Assembly: GCA_017478025.1 (NCBI GenBank)
Contig: JAFVGZ010000014.1
Location: forward strand, 107,900-171,899
DNA from: Prevotella sp.
GTDB taxonomy: Bacteria; Bacteroidota; Bacteroidia; Bacteroidales; Bacteroidaceae
Reading direction: 5' to 3'
DNA length: 64,000 nucleotides
In this document: piece by piece, positions 8,854 through 15,540 of the stretch
How positions within the stretch are numbered: position 1 is the stretch's first letter
How the letters are laid out: each line of letters starts with the position of its first letter
Notes under the pieces: model-generated
What the model was told of the DNA's origin: nothing
The model's input: the letters and a program-made list of their open reading frames with translations, nothing else
Databases searched by the model: none
Translations under genes and position numbers: made by a program

Positions 8854-9315
8854 TCATAGAATTGTCTCCATCCCTGTCTTTTGTACTTTCATGCCCATAC
8901 TTTTGTAGAAGAGCAGCGCGGCATCGTTACCCTCCCACACATTGAGCGTAATGTTATGACAGCCTATCGAGCGTGCATAGTCGCGAATGTATTCGTATAA
9001 CGCGCTACCGATGTGCCTGCCCCGTGCAGTCTTATCTACACAGATATCGTCGATATATAGCGTCTTGACATCCTGAAGCAGCCTGTGGCCTTTTGTTTCA
9101 TTAATCTGACAGAAGGCATGTGCCAGCACCTCTTCCTCCTCATAAACGAAGATGGGCTTACTGTCATCGTCCAGTATGCACACCAGCTCGGCCTCGTCAT
9201 ACTTTGACACATTTCCCTTGAACAGGTCAGGCCTGATACCGTTGTGCACCTCATCTGCCTGATAGAGCAGTTCTATCAACCTGCTTATGTCTTGATGTTC
9301 TGCTTTTCTTATCAT
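8854..9315 (-). CDS. GNAT family N-acetyltransferase
   Basis: The 153-residue protein fits the Gcn5-related acetyltransferase fold. DDICVDKTARGRHIGSALYEYI contains the acetyl-CoA pyrophosphate loop (R-G-R-H-I-G), followed by NITLNVWEGNDAALLFYKSMGM, the usual strand and helix with the conserved tyrosine region. The acceptor substrate cannot be inferred. The BASS-type transporter gene ends upstream with 6 bp between, so the two are probably co-transcribed. Confidence 0.9.
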   Translation of the reverse strand: MIRKAEHQDISRLIELLYQADEVHNGIRPDLFKGNVSKYDEAELVCILDDDSKPIFVYEEEEVLAHAFCQINETKGHRLLQDVKTLYIDDICVDKTARGRHIGSALYEYIRDYARSIGCHNITLNVWEGNDAALLFYKSMGMKVQKTGMETIL

Positions 9316-9321
9316 TGTTAT

Positions 9322-10305
9322 TTATTGGTTAGTGTTCGTGTCAGTTCTCTGTCCCTGCTGAGGTGGCTGAGCGTGGGCGTGCTGGTACAGCTGCCATGAG
9401 TTTATTACGTTATGCCAGATGGAGTAAAATCCTCCTGCTGTGGCGCTGATTGGCGAGAGGAAGGTGTATCCGAGCCATATTATGAAGATAGTATTCTTCT
9501 GCCCCAACGCCTGTCCTCCCTCCATTCTCAATCCATATCGACTTCCTATTCTCTTTCCTATCCAGAACTGCATGATGCATGCTGCAAGAGTGGCAAGTGC
9601 TATGCCGAGAATGTGTATCCCCGGCACGTGACTGTGGTAGAGCGCACGTACTGTGACGCTGATGGCAAGAGCCAATGCCACGGCCCACATATAGAATGCG
9701 AGGTTGTGTATGCTGAGTATGCGTCGGTGTATCTTGGGCAGGAGCAGCTCAATGGTCCATGCGAGGAAAAGCGGCGCGAGAAGAATGGGGAACACCTTTT
9801 TTATAATAAGGAGGAACGTCGGGAGGAATGCCATCCCGTGGCGCGAAGTTGCAATAGGCAGCAGAAGGGGTGCTATGACAGCGACGAGGGCCGAGATGAG
9901 GATGGTGTATGATGTAGTGATGCCAGCATCGCCGCCCAGTTTCTGCGTCACTACGGAGCATGCCGTTGCCGTAGGACAGATAAGGGCCAGCAACAGAGCC
10001 TCTATGACGAGGCGATATTCCGTATTGGGGTATAGCCAAAGGAGCAGACATAGCAGCGAGAATGAGAGGCATTGTATCAATGCGAGCCAGAGATGCAGCC
10101 GTCTGGGTTTCAGGTCGCGAGGCGATACCTTGCAGAATGCGACAAAGAGCATGCAGAATAGCAACGCTGGCTGCAAGACCTCTATGCAATGTAGGATGTC
10201 TCCCTTTGCAGCAGGGGCAAGGGGCAACTCTCGTCCTACGATGTAGAACAAGGCACCTGATATCATCGATATCGGCAGGACTGCTGAGGAAGAGAGTCTT
10301 TTCAA
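9322..10305 (-). CDS. Bile acid:sodium symporter (BASS)-like membrane transporter
   Basis: The 327-residue integral membrane protein has 9-10 hydrophobic segments. ALICPTATACSVVTQKLGGD and the following helix TTSYTILISALVAVIAPLLLP resemble the crossover region of SBF/BASS transporters. The substrate is an organic anion of unknown kind. The start is a TTG at 10305-10303: no ATG lies before residue 14, and the TTG gives a positive N-terminus (KRL). That TTG lies at the edge of an array of 8-bp AATTAAC-type units that fills the upstream gap. Confidence 0.8.
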   Translation of the reverse strand: MKRLSSSAVLPISMISGALFYIVGRELPLAPAAKGDILHCIEVLQPALLFCMLFVAFCKVSPRDLKPRRLHLWLALIQCLSFSLLCLLLWLYPNTEYRLVIEALLLALICPTATACSVVTQKLGGDAGITTSYTILISALVAVIAPLLLPIATSRHGMAFLPTFLLIIKKVFPILLAPLFLAWTIELLLPKIHRRILSIHNLAFYMWAVALALAISVTVRALYHSHVPGIHILGIALATLAACIMQFWIGKRIGSRYGLRMEGGQALGQKNTIFIIWLGYTFLSPISATAGGFYSIWHNVINSWQLYQHAHAQPPQQGQRTDTNTNQ

Positions 10306-10398
10306 ATTAACAAATTAACGAATTAACTAATTAACTAATTAACGATACTTCAACATATCGACATATCGAGATATCGAGATATCGAATTATGAATTATG
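10303..10398. repeat. Composite array of 8-bp and 7-bp units
   Basis: Five 8-bp units of the form CNAATTAA (10303-10342) are followed by four ACATATCG/AGATATCG units (10353-10384), then AATTATG units to 10398. Read on the minus strand this links the end of the kinase-RapZ gene to the TTG start of the BASS gene. The same order of unit types is seen at 58934-59028. Confidence 0.85.
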
Positions 10399-10400
10399 AA

Positions 10401-11957
10401 TTATGCATTATTAGCTTTCAGCGTCTCCGTTATGTTCTGCTCACGATGGGTGACACGCACTTCGATGCCGAACTTATTGTGTATGTGCTCAGCCAGATGC
10501 TGCGCGGAATATACGCTGCGATGCTGTCCGCCAGTGCATCCGAAGGAGAACATGAGCGATGTAAATCCTCGTTGCAGATAGCGCGTGACATGTGCGTCAG
10601 CCAACTTATAGACAGAGTCGAGGAAGGTTAGGATTTCTCCGTCATCCTCAAGGAAACGTATTACGGGTTCGTCAAGTCCGGTGAGTTTCTTGTACGGCTC
10701 ATAGCGGCCCGGGTTGTGCGTGCTGCGACAGTCGAAGACATATCCTCCTCCGTTGCCGCTATCATCCTCGGGAATGCCTTTGTGAAACGAGAAGGAAAAG
10801 ACCTTTACCACCAACGGACCCTTGCCGTCATATTTTGAGAAGGTGGCCTTACCGTCTGACGGATTAGCTGAATAGGGGTTATTGTCTGTGGTCTTATATC
10901 CGTCCTTTCTTGCCTTGGGCTCTGCCGGTTGTACTGCAAACTGTGGCAGTTCCGTCAGTTCCTTAAGCAGGCCGATGAGATACGGATAAGGGAAATCGTT
11001 GTCATTTATTATCTGACGAAGGTTCTGGATAGCTGGGGGGATGCTCTGAATGAAGTGTGCCTTACGTTCAAAGTAGCCTCTGAAGCCGTATGCGCCGAGA
11101 ACCTGCAGCGTGCGGAAGAGCACAAAGAGCTGAAGGCGCTCATTGAACTTTTTGAATGAAGGTGCCTCAACATAGTGTTTCAGCGCCTCATAGTACTCCT
11201 TTATCAGTTGCTTTCGCAGCGAAGGGGAATAGCGTGCCGATGCCTGCCACAGGAATGATGCCACGTCATAGTAGAACGGTCCCTTCCTGCCTCCCTGGAA
11301 GTCAATGAAGTATGGGTTATCATCCTTATCGAGCATCACGTTGCGCGCCTGAAAGTCACGGTACAGGAATGCCTGTTTGCCCACCTCGTCAGCCTCAGCT
11401 GCAAGGTCTTTCGCCAGCAAGCGGAAGTTGGCCTCGAGCTTGAGTTCATGAAAGTCGATATTGGTAGCCTTGAGGAAGCAGTATTTGAAGTAATTCAGGT
11501 CAAAGCGTATGCCCTCCTCGTTGAACTCCGGTTGGGGATAGCAGACCGAGAAATCCAGTCCTCGCGCTCCACGTATTTGTATATTCGGCAACTGCCGAAT
11601 AGTCTTGATGAGCAGCTCCTTCTCTTTCACGTTGTAACGACCGCCTGCATCACGTCCGCCCTTCAGAGCGTCAAAGAGTGTTTTTGACCCCAGGTCTTCC
11701 TGCAGATAGAACATCTCATCCTCGCTTGCTGCGAGTACATGCGGCACAGGCAGCTTACGCTTGGCGAAATGCTTGGCGAGGGCTATGAAGGCGTGGTTCT
11801 CCTCTCGCGAGGTGCCCACACAGCCTATCACGGTCTTGCCCGCCCCGTCAAAGAAGCGATAGTACTCGCGATTGCTGCCTGCCCCGGGCAGTTTCTCCAC
11901 AGTAGCAGGCTCATGCCCACTCCAATTGATATATAATTCTCTTAACGAAGGATTCAT
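10401..11957 (-). CDS. APH-type (AmgK-like) sugar kinase fused to a RapZ C-terminal domain
   Basis: The 518-residue protein has two parts. Residues 1-340 are an aminoglycoside-phosphotransferase-fold kinase with the catalytic loop FLYRDFQARNVML and metal-binding YFIDFQGGRKGPFYYDVAS; AmgK-type kinases act on MurNAc/GlcNAc in wall recycling. After a linker, residues 383-510 are a RapZ C-domain: FSFSFHKGIPED, FDCRSTHNPGRY, TGLDEPV and FGCTGGQHRSVY. In E. coli that domain senses glucosamine-6-phosphate. An amino-sugar kinase with a built-in amino-sugar sensor is a reasonable inference, not shown here. No MurU-like gene is adjacent. The stop codon comes from a TAATGCATAATTC-type repeat (last residues NNA). 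Confidence 0.88.
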   Translation of the reverse strand: MNPSLRELYINWSGHEPATVEKLPGAGSNREYYRFFDGAGKTVIGCVGTSREENHAFIALAKHFAKRKLPVPHVLAASEDEMFYLQEDLGSKTLFDALKGGRDAGGRYNVKEKELLIKTIRQLPNIQIRGARGLDFSVCYPQPEFNEEGIRFDLNYFKYCFLKATNIDFHELKLEANFRLLAKDLAAEADEVGKQAFLYRDFQARNVMLDKDDNPYFIDFQGGRKGPFYYDVASFLWQASARYSPSLRKQLIKEYYEALKHYVEAPSFKKFNERLQLFVLFRTLQVLGAYGFRGYFERKAHFIQSIPPAIQNLRQIINDNDFPYPYLIGLLKELTELPQFAVQPAEPKARKDGYKTTDNNPYSANPSDGKATFSKYDGKGPLVVKVFSFSFHKGIPEDDSGNGGGYVFDCRSTHNPGRYEPYKKLTGLDEPVIRFLEDDGEILTFLDSVYKLADAHVTRYLQRGFTSLMFSFGCTGGQHRSVYSAQHLAEHIHNKFGIEVRVTHREQNITETLKANNA

Positions 11958-11974
11958 AAGTAGATGCTGTTTGT

Positions 11975-12148
11975 TGTAGCCCCCTATAGGGGTAAAAGAT
12001 GTTCATCCTTGTTGTTCTGCTGCCATTACAGGGCTAAAGATGTTCATCCATATTGTTCTGCTGCCCTTGCAGGGCGTGATTACTGCTCGTATTCATACCC
12101 AGGGCGCTGCCCTGGGCTATATGCTTTTGCCCTTTCAGGGCGTTTATT
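11975..12148. repeat. REP-like cluster of short GC-rich palindromes
   Basis: The segment holds two ~42-bp direct copies (GATGTTCATCC...TTGTTCTGCTGCC...CAGGGC). These are followed by the palindrome CCCAGGGCGCTGCCCTGGG and the hairpin GCCCTTTCAGGGC. The pattern resembles REP/BIME-type intergenic repeats. No REP-associated transposase is in the window. Confidence 0.7.
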
Positions 12149-12149
12149 C

Positions 12150-12280
12150 GAATTATGCATTCTGAATTATGCATTCTGAATTATGCATTTTGAATTATGC
12201 ATTATGAATTATGCATTATGAATTATGCATTTTGAATTATGCATTTTGAATTATGCATTTTGAATTATGCATTATGAATT
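12150..12280. repeat. Nine tandem 14-bp units GAATTATGCATTNT
   Basis: Nine units of exactly 14 bp run from 12150 to 12275 and a partial tenth (GAATT) ends at 12280. Only the 13th base varies (C, T or A). The array reaches into the thioesterase gene and supplies its last codons and TAA stop. Confidence 0.95.
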
Positions 12281-12667
12281 GCCTAACGCCTGCAGCAGTA
12301 TGTCGCTGTCGCCCAGTTTGCCGTTGATGAGGCATACTACCTCCACTTTCGCCTTGGTGCACAGCGTCTCATCGGGGAGGCGATAGATGTCCTGATAGAA
12401 TATGTATCGCAGTCCTTTCTTTTCAAGCTGTATGCGCACAGCATACTCATCGCGTGAGCGCAGGGGAACCTTAAATCGCAGTTCCAGTCCTGCAACAACG
12501 CAGTCGATTCCCTGGTCGTGGAGCTCGGCAAAGCTCAGGCCCTTGGAAAGAATAAACTCATGTCGTGCATGCTCCGTATAGTGCTGATAGTTAGCATTGT
12601 TCACAATGCCTTGCAGGTCACATTCATAGTCACGCACCTTGTCACGGTGTTCGTATATATAGTCCAT
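12272..12667 (-). CDS. Acyl-CoA thioesterase, YbgC/FadM (4HBT hot-dog) family
   Basis: The 131-residue protein matches single hot-dog-fold thioesterases that hydrolyse acyl-CoA or acyl-ACP. It begins MDYIYEHRDKVRDYECDLQGIVNNANYQHYTEHAR; the D-x-x-G-I-V-N-N-A-N-Y segment holds the catalytic Asp region, followed by the ELRFKVPLRSRDE strand. The start at 12667 is chosen because the upstream in-frame extension has no family similarity and overlaps a promoter. The -7 box CAAAATTA (12676-12683) puts the transcription start within a few bases of the ATG. The C-terminus (LGNS) and stop come from the 14-bp repeat. Confidence 0.88.
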   Translation of the reverse strand: MDYIYEHRDKVRDYECDLQGIVNNANYQHYTEHARHEFILSKGLSFAELHDQGIDCVVAGLELRFKVPLRSRDEYAVRIQLEKKGLRYIFYQDIYRLPDETLCTKAKVEVVCLINGKLGDSDILLQALGNS

Positions 12668-12675
12668 ATCAATTG

Positions 12676-12683
12676 CAAAATTA
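12676..12683 (-). promoter_or_regulatory. -7 box of the thioesterase gene
   Basis: The minus strand reads TAATTTTG 8 nt before the ATG, so the transcript should be leaderless or nearly so. The -33 box is weak. Confidence 0.6.
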
Positions 12684-12806
12684 CAATTTAGTCTTGAGAT
12701 ACACAAGAAAACGAATTGAAAAAAAAAAATAAATTCTTCGAGTATCACCATAACTTGCATTTGAAAAAAAGAGGAATGAAATGATGGTTATAAAGAAGTT
12801 TTTTTG

Positions 12807-12814
12807 TAATTTTG
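12807..12814 (+). promoter_or_regulatory. -7 box of the GH106-like gene
   Basis: TAATTTTG lies 29 bp before the ATG at 12844 and faces the thioesterase promoter across about 120 bp. Confidence 0.6.
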
Positions 12815-12843
12815 CCTCTTGAAATATGTTTTTCCATCTTAAT

Positions 12844-14247
12844 ATGAATAAGCTACTACCTATACTACTCCTGCTCTTGGGCACATTAGTTTCTGTCGCA
12901 AGCCCTAAGAGCAAGGCTGCTGACAACAGCCGCGACCAGTTATGGAAATCGTTCCTCTGTCCTCCAGATAGCATCAAGGTGGGATGTTATTACTATTGGA
13001 TTAACGAGATTGTTGACCCCAAGGGTGTCAAGGCCGACCTGCAATGGATGAAGGACAACGGCATCACGCTGGCATTCCTCGCTACAGACATACGCAATCG
13101 CATAGATGGTGAGAACCCGTGGAAGGAAGAGTACTTCGGCGACAATAAGTTCCAGAGCCCCCTGTGGTGGAAGAATCTGCGTACAGCCCTCAAGACGGCA
13201 GGCAAGCTCGGCATTGAGATGGGTCTCTTCAACTGTCCCGGATGGAGTCAGTCAGGAGGCCCTTGGGTGAAGCCCGGGGAGGCTATGCGCAACTGGACAC
13301 CCAATGGTATCGAAGTATGCAAGACAAAAAAAGGCACCGACGTGGTGTGCAGCCCCTGTTCGCCTGAGGCACAAGGGCTGGAGGTTGACAAACTCTCCAA
13401 GACTCATGTGAAGAAACACTTCGAGGCTTTCTTTGGCGAGATACTGCGTCGCATTCCTGCAAAAGACCGTAAGACGCTGACCACCGTCGTTGTAGATAGC
13501 TGGGAGCGAGGCAAGCAGAACTATACCGACTCTATCTTCGAGAAGTTCCAGCAGCGCTACGGCTATCCTTTGGACTATCAGAACGAAGCCTGCAAGAAAG
13601 ACCTTGACCGTCTAATAGCCGACCTGGTGGCGAGTGAATACATGGGAGGGCTTACAGAGAAAGCCCATGAATACGGGCTTCGCACATGGTGTGAGCCATA
13701 CGCTCACAGTCCTTTCCCCGCCAACAGCGTAACCTATGGCAGCGCCGCTGATGAGGTGGCAGCAGAGTTTTGGGTCGGAGACAGGAAATACCGCCAGAAG
13801 GAGATGGATGCGGCTTTGGGAGCAGCCCGCAAAAGCGGCAAGAACCGTGTGTGGGCAGAGAGCTTTACAGATGGTTGGCCGGAATTTGCGAAGGATGACT
13901 GGAGTTTTGAAAAGCTGAAGCCTATAGCTGACCGCTACTTCCATGCGGGTGTGAATGCCACCATCCTGCACGTCATGATATCCCAGCCGGGTGATGACAG
14001 CAAGCCTGCCGTGAGACCTTGGTTCGGCACCTACTTTGACCGCCGTAGCAAGAATGCCAAAGAGCTGAAGCCCCTTGTCAGCTATCTGCGTCGTTGCAAC
14101 TTCATGCTGCAGCTCGGCAAGCCCTACAACAACGCTACTGACTGCCGCATCATGAATGACGGCACCATAGTACGATTTACGGAAGATTCAAAGTTTGAGG
14201 TAACCTTCCCCAATGGCACCAAGGAAACATGGGACCCGGTTCAATAA
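12844..14247 (+). CDS. Secreted GH106-like (alpha-L-rhamnosidase type) glycoside hydrolase, short form
   Basis: The 467-residue protein starts MNKLLPILLLLLGTLVSVAS, a Sec signal peptide without lipobox. The body resembles the catalytic barrel of GH106 rhamnosidases: GLFNCPGWSQSGGPWVKP, then VVVDSWERG, RTWCEPYAHSPFP, AESFTDGWPEF and GVNATILHVMISQPG. Known GH106 enzymes are usually 800-1100 residues with extra beta domains; here the protein stops after the barrel region, so it is a short form or a truncated relative. The ATG at 12844 is preferred over one at 12826, which would leave almost no leader and put residues before the signal peptide. No SusC/D genes are nearby. Confidence 0.72.
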   Translation: MNKLLPILLLLLGTLVSVASPKSKAADNSRDQLWKSFLCPPDSIKVGCYYYWINEIVDPKGVKADLQWMKDNGITLAFLATDIRNRIDGENPWKEEYFGDNKFQSPLWWKNLRTALKTAGKLGIEMGLFNCPGWSQSGGPWVKPGEAMRNWTPNGIEVCKTKKGTDVVCSPCSPEAQGLEVDKLSKTHVKKHFEAFFGEILRRIPAKDRKTLTTVVVDSWERGKQNYTDSIFEKFQQRYGYPLDYQNEACKKDLDRLIADLVASEYMGGLTEKAHEYGLRTWCEPYAHSPFPANSVTYGSAADEVAAEFWVGDRKYRQKEMDAALGAARKSGKNRVWAESFTDGWPEFAKDDWSFEKLKPIADRYFHAGVNATILHVMISQPGDDSKPAVRPWFGTYFDRRSKNAKELKPLVSYLRRCNFMLQLGKPYNNATDCRIMNDGTIVRFTEDSKFEVTFPNGTKETWDPVQ

Positions 14248-14282
14248 TTCATAATTTATAATGAATAATTCATAATATATTT

Positions 14283-14393
14283 ATGAAAGGCTCAACTATC
14301 ATCCGTCTAATACTTCTTACTGTAGCCGTCACTCATCATTCACATGCTGATTACGCAAAAAAAATCCACGCCCTGACTTGTGTAATTGAATAA
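14283..14393 (+). pseudogene. Orphan signal-peptide ORF, likely remnant of a lost gene
   Basis: A 36-codon frame, MKGSTIIRLILLTVAVTHHS followed by HADYAKKIHALTCVIE, looks like a Sec signal peptide with an HA-D cleavage site and almost no mature protein. It follows the GH106-like gene by 35 bp of repeat DNA and stops just before an orphan promoter and repeat element A. The best explanation is the 5' end of a secreted-protein gene whose rest was deleted. A tiny real peptide cannot be excluded. Confidence 0.4.
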
Positions 14394-14400
14394 TTTTTGC

Positions 14401-14408
14401 TACCTTTG
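14401..14408 (+). promoter_or_regulatory. -7 box just upstream of repeat element A
   Basis: TACCTTTG, preceded by TTG-containing sequence near 14379, ends 20 bp before element A and is followed by no ORF. If active it would transcribe the element. Confidence 0.4.
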
Positions 14409-14428
14409 CACCCTGTGAAGCGAGAAAA

Positions 14429-14884
14429 AGCCAAAATAACAATTTGTTCATTTTTTTGTTAAAAAAGTAACAAAAGCGATTTTTCAACCTTCAAAAAACG
14501 GGCATATTTTCGACCGAGGTCAACTGTGCTCGCAAATAACGCCAAAAAGCGCACGAATAGCTAACGCACTGAATAACAGAGTGTTTGACGGTCCCCCCGT
14601 CAAAACAGAATAACAGAACCGAAAAACGGACCACAAAAATCAGGGTAAAAGACCTGCTTTTACCCCCTAATAGACCTAAGAGAAGGGTCTTCCGCACCAT
14701 CGCGGACACCCTAAAAGACCTGCTTCCACACTCAAAAAATGAATTTTCGGTCTCCGAATTGTTAATTTTCTGTTCTATATTTCCATTTTCTTCAACATGC
14801 GCCACTCTAGATTTCATTTTTTAGTGGAAAAAGTCAAAATGACAATTTGTTCATTTTTTTGTTAAAAAAGTGACAATTTGTAAA
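14429..14884 (+). repeat. Dispersed structured element, copy A
   Basis: The element is flanked by direct repeats that share a 35-36 bp core (14439-14473 and 14841-14876; key pieces AATTTGTTCA, seven T, GTTAAAAAAGT). Inside are a decayed GCATATTTT...AAATAACGCC stem, a hairpin TTTGACGG/CCGTCAAA (14584-14604), and four 22-bp units (14645-14732) built around AGACCTGCT. A conserved block CTCTAGATTTCATTTTTTAG precedes the right end. No plausible protein is encoded. Copies B and C share this order. Confidence 0.85.
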
Positions 14885-14959
14885 TTCGGGTAGAACAGTT
14901 TTTTATGCCCGCAGGGGAAATTATAAGGTCATTTATTTGTGAGTATCGGAAATTATTTT

Positions 14960-14967
14960 TATTTTTG
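14960..14967 (+). promoter_or_regulatory. -7 box of tsaC
   Basis: TATTTTTG ends 6 nt before the tsaC ATG, implying a leaderless transcript. Confidence 0.6.
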
Positions 14968-14973
14968 CACCCC

Positions 14974-15540
14974 ATGAACTATAGTGAAGACATACAGGAG
15001 GCCGTTTCCGTGATGCGTCGCGGCGGCGTGATCCTCTACCCCACCGATACGGTATGGGGAATAGGTTGTGATGCCACAAATGCCGAGGCAGTGGCCCGTA
15101 TCTATGAGATAAAGCGCCGCGAGGAGTCAAAGGCAATGATTTGCCTGGTGGATTCTGACGACAGGATACAGCGCTATGTGCGTAATGTGCCCGAGGTGGC
15201 ATGGGATGTGATGAACCTCTCCACCACCCCGACAACCGTGATACTGGATGGTGCCAACGGTCTGGCGCCCAACCTGATAGCCGAGGATGGGTCGATAGCT
15301 ATGCGCATCACGCATGAGGAATTCTCACGCGAGCTGTGCTACCGCATGCAGCGCCCCATCGTTTCGACCAGCGCGAACATCAGCGGACAGCCTGCGGCAC
15401 AGAATTACCGCGACATTTCAAAGGAGATACTGCAGAGCGTGGACTACGTGTGCAAGTCGCGCAGGCAGGAGCATAAGCCGCATAAGCCCTCCTCCATCAT
15501 CAGAATAAGACAGAATGGAGAATTCAAAATTATTCGATAA
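14974..15540 (+). CDS. tsaC: L-threonylcarbamoyladenylate synthase (TsaC/YrdC/Sua5 family)
   Basis: The enzyme makes threonylcarbamoyl-AMP from threonine, bicarbonate and ATP, the first step of tRNA t6A37 formation. The 188-residue product has the YrdC fold: GGVILYPTDTVWGIGCDATN, IKRREESKAMICLV (the KR-x-x-x-K site), TTPTTVIL and RPIVSTSANISGQPA. It is the short TsaC form without the Sua5 domain. The start at 14974 is set by the -7 box 6 nt upstream and by the family's usual N-terminus; upstream codons are noncoding. The clc gene overlaps its end by 26 bp. trmO and tcdA, which act on the t6A product, are elsewhere in the window. Confidence 0.93.
   Translation: MNYSEDIQEAVSVMRRGGVILYPTDTVWGIGCDATNAEAVARIYEIKRREESKAMICLVDSDDRIQRYVRNVPEVAWDVMNLSTTPTTVILDGANGLAPNLIAEDGSIAMRITHEEFSRELCYRMQRPIVSTSANISGQPAAQNYRDISKEILQSVDYVCKSRRQEHKPHKPSSIIRIRQNGEFKIIR

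Noticed and set aside
9412-9912. Plus-strand 166-codon ORF opposite the BASS transporter
   Set aside because: Its composition (Cys, Tyr and Glu rich) is typical of an antisense shadow, and the minus strand encodes a recognisable transporter.
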